A stretch of DNA of 42,953 nucleotides, from the NCBI GenBank assembly GCA_041664985.1, contig JBAYJS010000004.1:1-42953 (forward strand), given 5' to 3'. Every line of letters starts with the position of its first letter. Positions within the stretch are counted from its first letter, which is position 1. This stretch comes from JBAYJS01 sp041664985 (lineage in GTDB: Bacteria; Patescibacteriota; Patescibacteriia; Buchananbacterales; UBA6539). The notes under the pieces are model-generated. The model saw only the letters and a program-made list of their open reading frames with translations. It searched no databases and was not told the DNA's origin. This document shows positions 8,518 through 15,844 of this stretch, in pieces. Made by a program: the position numbers and the translations under genes.

Positions 8518-8547
8518 GGCGAGGCTTCCATGCCTTGCCGGATTTTT
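8518..8547 (+). terminator. Probable terminator after glmS
   Basis: GGCGAGGC / GCCTTGCC forms an eight-base-pair stem with one G-U pair and loop TTCCAT, and TTTTT follows after a short gap. Confidence 0.55.
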
Positions 8548-8607
8548 GGCTAGATCTGTCTATTGGTAGATAAATAAGATAAGTAAATTAATATTAGTTA
8601 AATAAAT

Positions 8608-8922
8608 ATGGTTGATTTAAAAAAATTGCAAAAAAACATATACGATAATAAAGTGGCAAAGGGTTTTAATGTTACTGATGTAAATTTTGAATTTGGCTTG
8701 ACTTATGGTGAGTTAGCTGAAGCCTTTAGTGCTTATCGAAAAAAACTACCTGACCTGGGCGAAGAGTTGGCTGACGTGGTGATATATCTTCTAGGTTTGG
8801 CAGCAATTTTGAATATTGATCTTGAAGCTGAAATTTTAAAGAAAGTTGAGAAAAATAAAAAACGCGAATATGAAAAAATAAACGGCGCAAATATTCGCAT
8901 AAAAGATGAAGAAATTTTATAA
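8608..8922 (+). CDS. MazG-like nucleotide pyrophosphohydrolase
   Basis: 104 residues, a single MazG-type helical domain. YGELAEAFSAYRK (about 38-50) and LGEELADVVIYLLGLA (about 55-70) give the ExxE...ExxD metal-binding pattern used to hydrolyse NTPs to NMP and pyrophosphate. The family cleans damaged or non-canonical nucleotides; the actual substrate cannot be read from sequence. The ATG is preceded by AT-rich sequence with no SD. The stop codon is followed two bases later by an inverted-repeat element. Confidence 0.8.
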   Translation: MVDLKKLQKNIYDNKVAKGFNVTDVNFEFGLTYGELAEAFSAYRKKLPDLGEELADVVIYLLGLAAILNIDLEAEILKKVEKNKKREYEKINGANIRIKDEEIL

Positions 8923-8924
8923 CA

Positions 8925-8992
8925 TTGTCATTCTGAGCGAAGCGAAGAATCCCTACTAGGAGATTCTTCGGCCTACGGCCTCAGAATGACAA
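8925..8992. repeat. Palindromic repeat element with TTGTCATTCTGAG ends
   Basis: TTGTCATTCTGAG (8925-8937) and CTCAGAATGACAA (8980-8992) are perfectly complementary. An inner stem, GAAGAATC / GATTCTTC, lies at 8944-8951 and 8962-8969. It resembles a small non-autonomous (MITE/REP-like) cruciform. It supplies an ATG at 8986 that is unlikely to be a genuine start. A relative with GTCAT/ATGAC ends lies at 32668-32737. Confidence 0.8.
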
Positions 8993-9003
8993 ATAAAAAA
9001 TCT

Positions 9004-10239
9004 ATGAAAATAATTTTATTTGAGGACAACCAAGTAAAAAATCTTTATCCAATTACTCTGACTCGGCCGAGTTTTGGGATTTTGTGTGGTGGAATAACTT
9101 TATTTGACCTGGTTAAAAAAGAATTTCCTGACAGTCAAATTGGTCTAATTGTTCGTGATTATTTAATTCAATCAGTTGAGCAAAAGTATAAGCCAACAAA
9201 TCAGACTGATAACAAAATTTTGTTTTTAAACGCCAGAATTGTTCCGAGTTTTGAAGTAATTAAAAAGCTAAGCAAGAAATTAATCGGTAAAAGCCAAGTT
9301 ATTAAGCACCAAAAACAAATTATTGGCGCTTATTTGGATTTAAAAGAACTTGGCTTGGCAGCGGCAAAAATTGATCAATTAAAACAAGCAGACGTTGAAA
9401 AATTTTTAGCCGGTTTAAAATTAAAAAATATTGAAATTGATTTGCCGATTTTTGATCAGCCTTGGCAGGTGGTAACTTACAATGAAGAAATTTTAAACGC
9501 CAATTTGAATGAATTAAAAAATGATTATTATGAAAAACAGCCCGGTGTGTTTGTTGGCAAAAATGTTAAACTGCCAAAAGAAATTGTTTTAAACTCCAGT
9601 CACGGTTTAATTGTCATTGGTAGCAATACCGAGGTTTTGCCGTTTTGCCATTTGGTCGGGCCGCTTTATCTTGGTAATAATTGTTTGGTCCGTGAATTTA
9701 CTGTTTTAAAATACAGTTGCTGTTTTGGTGATGTTTGCAAAGTGGCCGGAGAAATTGAAGCTTCGGTCATGCAAGGTTTTACCAATAAAAATCATTACGG
9801 ATTTTTAGGCTACAGTTATTTGGGGGAGTGGGTTAATTTGGGCGCCGGAACCGTTACTTCAAATCTAAAAAATAATTATAGTTCAATCAGAATGTCAGGC
9901 GTTGATACTAGCTGTCAATTTTTGGGCAGCATTTTTGGCGATTATTCCCGAACGGCCGTTAATTCAACAATTTACACTGGCAAAGTCATTGGCGTTAATT
10001 GCCATTTGTACGGTACGATTACAACTGACGTGCCGTCATTTACCAATTATGCCAAGGATTTCAATTGTGTAGTTGAATTCAGTTTGGACAAATCAATTGA
10101 TTTGCAAAAAATTGTTTTTGCCCGACGAGGGAAAAGCCAGACCAAAACCGATATTGATTTATTAAAAAAAGTTTTTGAGCTGACAACTACCGACCGAAAA
10201 TTAAACAAAATTAAAAAAGGTAAAATTTTATTTAGATAA
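9004..10239 (+). CDS. GlmU-like bifunctional-type sugar nucleotidyltransferase/acetyltransferase
   Basis: 411 residues from ATG 9004. The alternative ATG at 8986 lies inside the palindromic element and is rejected. The N terminus MKIILFEDN, followed by LYPITLTRP and FGILCGG, is characteristic of the alternative GlmU family (divergent uridylyltransferase domain, about 1-190). From about 190 on, the hexapeptide-repeat left-handed beta helix is seen in GVFVGKNVKLP, LGAGTVTSNLKNNY and SRTAVNSTIYTGKVIGVNC. The family makes UDP-GlcNAc from glucosamine-1-phosphate by acetylation and uridylylation. Which activity is retained here is uncertain, because a second, canonical-looking pyrophosphorylase follows at 10259. 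The two may divide the GlmU reactions between them. Confidence 0.75.
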   Translation: MKIILFEDNQVKNLYPITLTRPSFGILCGGITLFDLVKKEFPDSQIGLIVRDYLIQSVEQKYKPTNQTDNKILFLNARIVPSFEVIKKLSKKLIGKSQVIKHQKQIIGAYLDLKELGLAAAKIDQLKQADVEKFLAGLKLKNIEIDLPIFDQPWQVVTYNEEILNANLNELKNDYYEKQPGVFVGKNVKLPKEIVLNSSHGLIVIGSNTEVLPFCHLVGPLYLGNNCLVREFTVLKYSCCFGDVCKVAGEIEASVMQGFTNKNHYGFLGYSYLGEWVNLGAGTVTSNLKNNYSSIRMSGVDTSCQFLGSIFGDYSRTAVNSTIYTGKVIGVNCHLYGTITTDVPSFTNYAKDFNCVVEFSLDKSIDLQKIVFARRGKSQTKTDIDLLKKVFELTTTDRKLNKIKKGKILFR

Positions 10240-10258
10240 ACAGTAAAAAGTTAATTTT

Positions 10259-11011
10259 ATGGAAGATAAAATTCAAATTGTGGTTTTGGCCGCCGGCTTT
10301 GGCAAAAGAATGAATAATCATGATTTGCCTAAAGTTTTAATCCCGTTTAAAGGTAAACCAATAATTTCACATTTACTTTTAGCCATTAAAGAATCCGGCG
10401 TTGGCCAAAAACCGGTTATTGTTATCGGCCAAAAATCAGAAATGATTAAATCCGCTTTAGGTCCGGATTATACTTACGTTTTTCAGGCCGAACAATTAGG
10501 CACCGGCCATGCGGTTTCTGTCACCAAATCAGAGCTGGAAGGCAAAGCTGAAAACATTATGATTTTGTATGGTGATCATCCCTTGGTGTCGTCTTTGATG
10601 ATAAAAAAATTAGCCGCGGCTCATCTGGCTAATCAAAAAGTTTTGACTATGGCAACGGTAAAAGTGCCTGATTTTTCCGATTGGCGCCAAAGTTTTTATG
10701 ATTTTGGCAGAATTTTTCGCGGGGACAATAAATTGGTTTGCCAGATTATTGAAAAAAGAGATGCGACCCAAGAGCAAAAAGAAATTAAAGAAGTTAATCC
10801 TGGTTATTATTGTTTTCAAGCCGATTGGCTTTGGTCTAATTTAGACAAGCTAAAAAATGATAATAGCCAAAAAGAATATTATTTGACCGATTTGGTTGGT
10901 TTAGCTTGCCAGCAAGGAAAAGAAATTGCTACGGTTGAAATTGAACCTAAAGAAGCGCTGGGCGTAAATACGGCCGAACAATTGGCTTTAGTCGAAAAAA
11001 TGATTAATTAA
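10259..11011 (+). CDS. UDP-N-acetylglucosamine pyrophosphorylase-type nucleotidyltransferase (GlmU N-domain)
   Basis: 250 residues, a GT-A nucleotidyltransferase without the acetyltransferase half of GlmU. VVLAAGFGKRMNNHDLPKVL (about 8-27) binds UTP, QLGTGHAV (about 81-88) and YGDHPLV (about 104-110) line the active site, and the NPGYYCF, EYYLTDLV and GVNTAEQL segments match the GlmU uridylyltransferase domain. It probably converts GlcNAc-1-phosphate to UDP-GlcNAc for cell-wall or glycan synthesis. The stand-alone form, next to a GlmU-like LbH protein and downstream of glmS, suggests a split GlmU. It ends one base before the EndoQ gene. No SD is visible. Confidence 0.85.
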   Translation: MEDKIQIVVLAAGFGKRMNNHDLPKVLIPFKGKPIISHLLLAIKESGVGQKPVIVIGQKSEMIKSALGPDYTYVFQAEQLGTGHAVSVTKSELEGKAENIMILYGDHPLVSSLMIKKLAAAHLANQKVLTMATVKVPDFSDWRQSFYDFGRIFRGDNKLVCQIIEKRDATQEQKEIKEVNPGYYCFQADWLWSNLDKLKNDNSQKEYYLTDLVGLACQQGKEIATVEIEPKEALGVNTAEQLALVEKMIN

Positions 11012-11012
11012 A

Positions 11013-12266
11013 ATGCGTTACATTGCCGACTTACATATTCATTCAAAATATTCTCGGGCCTGTTCAAAAGACTTGGATATTCCTCATATTTTTCAATGGG
11101 CAAAAATTAAGGGAATTGATATTGTCGGCACCGGTGACTTTACGCATCCGGGTTGGTTAAAACATTTAAAAGAGAATTTAGTACCGGCAGCATCCGGTCT
11201 TTTTAAATTTAAAGATGATCCAACGTCAGTTTTTTTTATGCTGACAGCCGAGCTCAGCTGTATTTATTCTCAAGGCGGTAAATGTAGGCGAATTCATCTT
11301 TGTATTTTGGCGCCGGATTTTTTGACAGTTGATAAAATTATTGCCGCTTTATTGAAGCGAAAAGTGAATCTTTCTGCTGACGGTCGGCCGATTATGGGGC
11401 TTTCAGCTCAAGAGGTGGCAAAAATTGTTTTTGATATCAATCCTTTGGCCATGGTTATTCCGGCACACGCTTGGACACCTTGGTTTTCGGTTTTTGGTTC
11501 GCACTCCGGTTTTAATACTTTGGAAGAATGTTTTGGCGAAATGACCAAATATATTTATTCCATTGAAACCGGACTCTCTTCTGATCCGCCGATGAATTGG
11601 CGGCTTTCGGCGCTAGATAAAATTACTTTGATTTCTAACTCCGATGCTCATTCACCGGCCAACCTTGGTCGGGAAGCTAATGTTTTTGAAATTGCCGAAA
11701 CAGAAGTTAGCTTTAATGAAATTTGTCGGATTATTAAAGAAAAAGATCAAAAAAGATTTTTATACACGATTGAATTTTTTCCCGAAGAAGGTAAATATCA
11801 TTGGGATGGCCATCGTGATTGCCAAGTCCAATTTAAGCCAGCTCAAACCCAAAAAAATAAAGGCCTTTGCCCGGTTTGCAAAAAACCTTTGACCATTGGA
11901 GTGGTTAATCAAGTGGAAAAATTAGCTGATCGACCCGAAGGATTTACGCCCAAAACCATTGGTTTTAAGAGTTTGGTGCCCTTGCCAGAAATTATCGCTA
12001 GTGTGGTTGGGGTTGGCAAAAGCAGCAAAAAAGTCACAGCCATTTATCAAGACTTAATTGCCAAAGGCGGCAATGAATTCAAAATTTTGCTTGATTTATC
12101 AGCTTCGGAGTTAGAAAAAATAACAACTCCAGACATAGTTTTAGCGATTAATAATGTGCGCAGTGGCCAGGTTGAAATTTCAGCCGGTTACGATGGTGTC
12201 TATGGCGTGGTTAAAGTTTTAAAAGAGGGTAGTATTATTAAACCCAAGCAAAAAAGTTTGTTTTAA
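11013..12266 (+). CDS. EndoQ-type PHP-domain endonuclease
   Basis: 417 residues. The PHP metal centre is visible: DLHIHSKYSRA (about 5-15), GTGDFTHPGW (about 40-49), ELSCIY with a following HLCILAPDF, PAHAWTPWFS, and SNSDAHSP. A zinc-ribbon-like insert begins CPVCKKPLT (about 289-297), and a C-terminal helix-hairpin-helix-like end includes LSASELEKITTPDI. This order (PHP, zinc ribbon, helical tail) is that of endonuclease Q, which nicks DNA 5' of deaminated bases, known from Thermococcales archaea and some bacteria. It is read through from the nucleotidyltransferase gene. A terminator follows. Confidence 0.85.
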   Translation: MRYIADLHIHSKYSRACSKDLDIPHIFQWAKIKGIDIVGTGDFTHPGWLKHLKENLVPAASGLFKFKDDPTSVFFMLTAELSCIYSQGGKCRRIHLCILAPDFLTVDKIIAALLKRKVNLSADGRPIMGLSAQEVAKIVFDINPLAMVIPAHAWTPWFSVFGSHSGFNTLEECFGEMTKYIYSIETGLSSDPPMNWRLSALDKITLISNSDAHSPANLGREANVFEIAETEVSFNEICRIIKEKDQKRFLYTIEFFPEEGKYHWDGHRDCQVQFKPAQTQKNKGLCPVCKKPLTIGVVNQVEKLADRPEGFTPKTIGFKSLVPLPEIIASVVGVGKSSKKVTAIYQDLIAKGGNEFKILLDLSASELEKITTPDIVLAINNVRSGQVEISAGYDGVYGVVKVLKEGSIIKPKQKSLF

Positions 12267-12284
12267 AATTATAATAAAATAAAA

Positions 12285-12307
12285 ATCCCAGAATTTCTGG
12301 GATTTTT
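12285..12307. terminator. Terminator after the EndoQ gene
   Basis: ATCCCAGAA / TTCTGGGAT with a one-base centre, flanked by A-run and T-run. It can serve both EndoQ (plus) and the convergent lysine-rich gene (minus). Confidence 0.85.
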
Positions 12308-12324
12308 ATTTTGAAATCTATTTT

Positions 12325-12432
12325 TTATCTTTTTTTCTTTTTAGCAACTTTCTTTTTTGCTTTTTTGACTACTTTTCTTTTAGCAACCTTTTTTTTGGTT
12401 ACTTTCTTTTTTGCTACTTTTTTCTTAGCCAT
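12325..12432 (-). CDS. Lysine-rich histone H1-like small basic protein
   Basis: A 35-residue protein made almost only of Lys, Val and Ala: MAKKKVAKKKVTKKKVAKRK and onward to KKKKR. It consists of near-exact KKKVAKKKV repeats like those in bacterial histone H1-like tails, so binding nucleic acid through charge is likely. Unlike most neighbours it has a strong SD sequence (AAGGGGGTGA about six bases before the ATG), which argues it is translated. It converges on EndoQ and shares that terminator. Confidence 0.8.
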   Translation of the reverse strand: MAKKKVAKKKVTKKKVAKRKVVKKAKKKVAKKKKR

Positions 12433-12580
12433 GTTGTTCACCCCCTTTCGCTCGCTTGGAGCGTAAAAAAATTTATTTACTCTAATCTAATTATAGTCTA
12501 TTTTTGCAAGCTAAACAATAAAAAATAAAAAAAACTGTGGATAAGTCAAAATATTTATTTTATAAATTTTTTGAAAACAA

Positions 12581-12609
12581 AAAACACTTTTTTTAAAAAA
12601 GTGTTTTTT
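12581..12609. terminator. Bidirectional A/T-flanked hairpin
   Basis: AAAACACTTTTTT / AAAAAAGTGTTTT hairpin, ending in T on both strands. It lies just beyond the stop of the minus-strand hydrolase gene. Confidence 0.75.
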
Positions 12610-12644
12610 GGTGGACTCAGAGTGTTTTATTTAGAGTTGATTTA

Positions 12645-13235
12645 TTAATTTTCTTTTAAAATTTCTAAAACCAGGTCGCGCAATTTTTCAAACTTTACGT
12701 AGCCAGCTTTTTTATTAAAATGACCAGCATTTGGTATAAATGAAAGTCCAATGCCGAAATTTTTTGCCAGCTCTTTTCCATTTTCTAATCCAACATAGGG
12801 GTCATTGTCTGATTGAAAAACTACAAAGTTTTCTGCTTTATTTTTAATCTCAGCCCAATCAAAGTTAAAACCACTAAAGCTATTATCTCGGTCATAATTT
12901 GCAATCGGATAGATGCCAATCGGTGTTCCAATAAAAAAAGCCGCTTTGATTGGATGTGCTAATTTTTCCAAGACTCTTAAGGCAAAAATTCCACCCAAAC
13001 TGTGGCCTATTATAATTGTATTTTGGTTTATATGCTGCTGGTAATTTTTTAAAACATCAAACCACTCGGCTATTTTTGCCGGGATTAACGGCGGTGAAGG
13101 AAATTGTGGCACAAATACTTTATATCCCTTCTGCTCCAATTCCTGCTTCATCCAAGGAAACCAGTTCTCTTGGGGATAGCCCTCTGTACCGTGAAAAATG
13201 AAAAGGTTTGATTTAGTGTTTTCGATTTTATGCAT
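12645..13235 (-). CDS. RBBP9/YdeN-type alpha/beta serine hydrolase
   Basis: 196 residues. The nucleophile elbow GHSLGG is at about residues 77-82, the Asp is in QSDNDPYV (about 147-154), and the His is in NAGHFNKKAG (about 171-180). The compact fold without a lid and the early FIFHGTEG oxyanion segment fit the RBBP9/YdeN family, whose physiological substrates are mostly unknown. Its ATG overlaps the stop of the upstream aminotransferase (ATGCATAA), so translation is probably coupled and the two proteins are likely used together. A terminator-like hairpin follows. Confidence 0.85.
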   Translation of the reverse strand: MHKIENTKSNLFIFHGTEGYPQENWFPWMKQELEQKGYKVFVPQFPSPPLIPAKIAEWFDVLKNYQQHINQNTIIIGHSLGGIFALRVLEKLAHPIKAAFFIGTPIGIYPIANYDRDNSFSGFNFDWAEIKNKAENFVVFQSDNDPYVGLENGKELAKNFGIGLSFIPNAGHFNKKAGYVKFEKLRDLVLEILKEN

Positions 13236-14442
13236 GTTTTTTTATCTTGGATACAAGTATTTCTAATCCTTCATCCAAAAGTTCCTGAGGTATATTAATA
13301 GGGGGCATAATTTGCATATTCTCTTGGCTTCCGACTACGACATGTAGCCCGTCGGCAAAAGCTGCCCTTTGAACCAGCTCACAAGTTTTAGCATCACGAA
13401 ACTGAAGACCTATCTCCATTCCCATTCCGCGTACACCAACCACGGCGCCACCAATACAAGTTTTAAGTTTTTCTATAATATAGGCACCCTTCTTGTTTGC
13501 CATCTCCCAAGTCTTATCGCGCTGATGGATTTGTAAAGTTTTAAGAGCTGCTGCACATGCAACAGGAGTCCAACCAAAAGTAGATATTAAAACCGCGTCG
13601 GCAAAAGCAGGCTCAAAAATCTCTGACCTTCCTACTGCTGTTCCGATGGCGGCGGCACCGTTGGAAATACCTTTAGCAAACACAATTATGTCTGGTACTA
13701 CATTTTTGTGATATATACCAAAAAGTTCTCCTGTTCGCGAAAAACCTGTACCAACTTCATCAACAATAAGAAGTGTGCCGTATTTTTTCGTAAGTTCTCG
13801 TATCTTGCCCAAAAAATTAGGATAGGCAATTAGAGTAGAGCCCCAACCAGTTACTATCCCAGGCTCCGTAACAACGGCTGCGACATCCTTTTCTAAAAGT
13901 AAGTTTTCAAAATTCACTAAAAACTTTTCAAAGCCTTTTTGTCCGATACTTTCGTCTGGAAAACTTATAGGAGCTATTTCTGGCACAAGTGGAGTAAATT
14001 TTTCGTGTTTATGACCTGGAGCTCCAAGCGCTAGGGAGGCAAAAAGTTGTCCGTGATAATGGTCATTAAAACCAATAATTTTTTTCCTATTCGTATATGT
14101 TCGCGCTATTTTTATTGATGCTTCAATAGCTTCGGTTCCGCCAGTTGCCTTCACACAGGCATCTAATTCTTTCGGGAGTGCAGCAGTTAGAGCAGTAGCA
14201 TATTTTTCCTGGATGGGGTCTGAACCCCAAAGAAGCCCTTGGACGTTTTTCTTTATTTGTTGAATCATCGCGTCGTTTATCTCTGCATTATTCCAACCAA
14301 GATTAATTACATTCCAACCCGAACTAAAATCAATGTATCTCTTACCATTTTTATCCCAAATTAAGGAACCCTCTGCTCGCGAGAGAGGCAGATACTCATA
14401 TTTTCCTTTGAAATCTCTATATACGATGCTGTTTTCTATCAT
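13228..14442 (-). CDS. Class-III PLP-dependent aminotransferase
   Basis: 404 residues of aminotransferase class III. The PLP-phosphate segment is ATGGTEAIEASIKIAR (about 99-114), the ring-stacking region is GFNDHYHGQ, the cofactor Asp is in LLIVDEVGTGFSRTG (about 226-240), and the Schiff-base Lys is in VFAKGISNGAAAIG (about 255-268). The family includes ornithine, 4-aminobutyrate and glutamate-1-semialdehyde enzymes, and specificity cannot be assigned. Codon choice differs from neighbours (more ATA, AGA and CTC-type codons), which hints at a transferred gene. It leads a two-gene operon with the hydrolase at 12645. Confidence 0.87.
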   Translation of the reverse strand: MIENSIVYRDFKGKYEYLPLSRAEGSLIWDKNGKRYIDFSSGWNVINLGWNNAEINDAMIQQIKKNVQGLLWGSDPIQEKYATALTAALPKELDACVKATGGTEAIEASIKIARTYTNRKKIIGFNDHYHGQLFASLALGAPGHKHEKFTPLVPEIAPISFPDESIGQKGFEKFLVNFENLLLEKDVAAVVTEPGIVTGWGSTLIAYPNFLGKIRELTKKYGTLLIVDEVGTGFSRTGELFGIYHKNVVPDIIVFAKGISNGAAAIGTAVGRSEIFEPAFADAVLISTFGWTPVACAAALKTLQIHQRDKTWEMANKKGAYIIEKLKTCIGGAVVGVRGMGMEIGLQFRDAKTCELVQRAAFADGLHVVVGSQENMQIMPPINIPQELLDEGLEILVSKIKKHA

Positions 14443-14540
14443 AAAATTATTTTTTATTTTGATTTGAACTTTGTTTTATAAAATTCTGGATGTCTTCAAT
14501 ATAAATACGCCGCCTTCTGCTAATTTATATTCAGAGTCCC

Positions 14541-14620
14541 GAAAATTTAGAATGGACCTGAAGGGACTTTCCGCCAAGGGCGGATCCGCTCTTTAATATT
14601 AATTATGGTAGCGGAGAACC
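14541..14620. repeat. tRNA-Ala 3'-end copy interrupted by a double hairpin (unit 1)
   Basis: 14541-14568 repeats the 3' flank, acceptor strand and T-arm strand of the tRNA-Ala at 14756 exactly. At the T loop it breaks into two hairpins: TCCGCC-AAG-GGCGGA (14570-14584) and TCCGCT...AGCGGA (14585-14615, 19-base loop). It resumes with GAACC, the rest of a T arm, and then AT-rich sequence. Confidence 0.75.
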
Positions 14621-14651
14621 AAATTTTAGTTATATTGTCCCGACAAACTTT

Positions 14652-14720
14652 TGGACCCGAGCGGATTCCCCGCCAGAGGCGGGTGCGCCTTTTCATACTA
14701 ATTGATGTGGCGCAGAACCG
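14652..14720. repeat. tRNA 3'-end fragment interrupted by a double hairpin (unit 2)
   Basis: The fragment TGGACCCGAGCGGATT looks like a tRNA acceptor/T-arm strand. CCCGCC-AGA-GGCGGG (14669-14683) and TGCGCC...GGCGCA (14684-14714, 19-base loop) follow, and then GAACC. The architecture is the same as unit 1 but the parent tRNA is different. Confidence 0.7.
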
Positions 14721-14755
14721 TACTTTAATTACATTGTTTTTCCGAAAATTTAGAA

Positions 14756-14829
14756 TGGACCTGAAGGGACTTGAACCCTTGACCCCCACATTGCAAATGT
14801 GGTGCTCTAGCCAACTGAGCTACAGGCCC
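14756..14829 (-). tRNA. tRNA-Ala(TGC)
   Basis: The complete cloverleaf reads on the minus strand. Acceptor GGGCCTG / CAGGTCC has the G3-U70 wobble that identifies alanine tRNA; the anticodon loop TTTGCAA gives TGC; the T loop is TTCAAGT. CCA is not encoded. The acceptor stem continues outward for 14 perfect pairs (CGAAAATTTAGAAT against ATTCTAAATTTTCG), taking in the discriminator A, so the primary transcript could form a very long hairpin around the tRNA. Confidence 0.95.
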
Positions 14830-14889
14830 ATTCTAAATTTTCGAGGATCCCGACTTATTTGATTTATATAATTAATAAAGTGCGTCGGG

Positions 14890-14945
14890 ACAAATGTGGT
14901 GCCCCGGCCTCCGCCAAAGGCGGATGCGCCTTGGGCGCAAACCAA
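14890..14945. repeat. tRNA 3'-end fragment interrupted by a double hairpin (unit 3)
   Basis: The tRNA-3'-like sequence TGGTGCCCCGGCC is followed by TCCGCC-AAA-GGCGGA (14910-14924) and TGCGCC-TTG-GGCGCA (14925-14939), and then AAACC. Here the second hairpin has a three-base loop, not the 19-base loop of units 1, 2 and 4. Confidence 0.65.
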
Positions 14946-14959
14946 ACTACGAGCCCCAA

Positions 14960-15217
14960 TTATTTACCAAAGGTTGGCATGAAAAGTCTGACAACAAAAG
15001 TGATAACGCCACCAATTAAATTTGTCATGATCAAAAAACCGATAACGCTGGTTAATATTCCGATTAATTTATAAGCTAATCGGCTGCCGCCTTCAGTACC
15101 TAAGTATTTATCCGCTGAAGGGATTGAACCAAAATTTTCATACATCCATTCGGCTTTGATGGTAATTACCGCACCAACAGCGGCAATGGCTAAGCCTAAA
15201 ACAATTTTTCCAAACAT
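14960..15217 (-). CDS. Small two-helix membrane protein of unknown function
   Basis: 85 residues. A first hydrophobic helix, KIVLGLAIAAVGAVITI (about 4-20), is followed by a polar segment with SIPSADKYLGTEGGSRLAYK, then a second long hydrophobic stretch LIGILTSVIGFLIMTNLIGG (about 51-70) and a short VVRLF tail. No family was recognised. The conserved-looking polar stretch between the helices argues against a chance reading. It lies between tRNA genes on the same strand and its start has no SD. Confidence 0.65.
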   Translation of the reverse strand: MFGKIVLGLAIAAVGAVITIKAEWMYENFGSIPSADKYLGTEGGSRLAYKLIGILTSVIGFLIMTNLIGGVITFVVRLFMPTFGK

Positions 15218-15247
15218 AATTATTTTTATTTTTTAATGTTTAAAAAT

Positions 15248-15330
15248 ATTTTTTTGGTGGGCAACATAGGAATCTCCGTCAAAGGCGGATCCGCCCTTTA
15301 TGTAAATTTAAGGTGGCGGAGGATGTAATG
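15248..15330. repeat. tRNA-Val 3'-end copy interrupted by a double hairpin (unit 4)
   Basis: 15255-15274 duplicates the 3' end (including CCA) of the tRNA-Val at 15392, with the adjacent T-run also copied. The duplication stops in the T loop at hairpins TCCGTC-AAA-GGCGGA (15275-15289) and TCCGCC...GGCGGA (15290-15320, 19-base loop). A further palindrome with core CCTGCCGGCAGG follows at about 15336-15347. Confidence 0.75.
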
Positions 15331-15391
15331 TAAACCTGCCTGCCGGCAGGTAGGCGAGGCGCTCTCCGCCAGCTTTGTTTTGTGATTTTTT

Positions 15392-15468
15392 TGGTGGGCA
15401 ACATAGGAATCGGACCTATGACCTCCTCGGTGTAAACGAGGCGCTCTAACCAACTGAGCTAGTTGCCC
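15392..15468 (-). tRNA. tRNA-Val(TAC)
   Basis: Acceptor GGGCAAC / GTTGCCC; anticodon stem CCTCG / CGAGG; loop TTTACAC gives TAC. The T loop is TCCGATT-like and CCA is encoded. A T-run follows on the plus strand side, i.e. an A-run after CCA on the transcript. Confidence 0.94.
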
Positions 15469-15489
15469 ATATTTTAAGGAGTAAATTTT

Positions 15490-15560
15490 TTTGGTGCGGA
15501 CGAGAGGACTCCCCGCCAGAAGGCGGGTGCGCCTTTGGCGCAGAACTCTGTATTGATTTA
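15490..15560. repeat. tRNA 3'-end fragment interrupted by a double hairpin (unit 5)
   Basis: TTTGGTGCGGACGAGAGGAC, then T, resembles a tRNA CCA end plus T arm. It is broken by CCCGCC-AGAA-GGCGGG (15512-15527) and TGCGCC-TTT-GGCGCA (15528-15542), then resumes GAACTCTG, whose CTC pairs with GAG on the other side of the insert, as a T stem would. Confidence 0.72.
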
Positions 15561-15567
15561 TTTTTTT

Positions 15568-15655
15568 TGGTGCCGAAGGGGAGACTCGAACTCCCAAGGG
15601 ATTGCTCCCGCTACCACCTCAAGGTAGTGCGTCTACCAAATTTCGCCACTTCGGC
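15568..15655 (-). tRNA. tRNA-Leu(GAG)
   Basis: A class-II tRNA with a long variable arm (CGGGAGCAATCCCTTG region). Acceptor GCCGAAG / CTTCGGC; anticodon stem CTACC / GGTAG with loop TTGAGGT gives GAG. CCA is encoded. Confidence 0.95.
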
Positions 15656-15691
15656 ATTCAGCACAGATGGGCGAGGCACAATACCAACTTG

Positions 15692-15798
15692 CCCCGCCCT
15701 AAGCCTTTAATTAAACTTCATTTTTAAAGAAGGTTAGCTACGCGTTTCCAAAATCATAAATTAGATGTCTCAAACGCTTATTTGGGCTTAGGGCGGGG
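15692..15798. repeat. 14-bp inverted repeat enclosing nested stems (possible structured RNA)
   Basis: CCCCGCCCTAAGCC (15692-15705) and GGCTTAGGGCGGGG (15785-15798) are perfect complements about 80 bases apart. Inside are CTTC / GAAG near 15719-15732 and GCGTTT / AAACGC at 15742-15747 and 15772-15777. The region lies between rplS and tRNA-Leu, has no open reading frame worth calling, and could be a small RNA or a palindromic element. Strand is undetermined. Confidence 0.5.
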
Positions 15799-15844
15799 TT
15801 TGGCCACGTCCGCTTAAGTGTGATAACAGACAAATACTTTACTA

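Noticed and set aside
8986..9003. ATG 8986 as start of the GlmU-like protein
   Set aside because: It lies inside the right arm of a palindromic repeat; ATG 9004 matches the family N terminus.
15298..15597. 99-residue frame over tRNA-Val
   Set aside because: It is a translation of the tRNA gene and its adjacent palindromic units.
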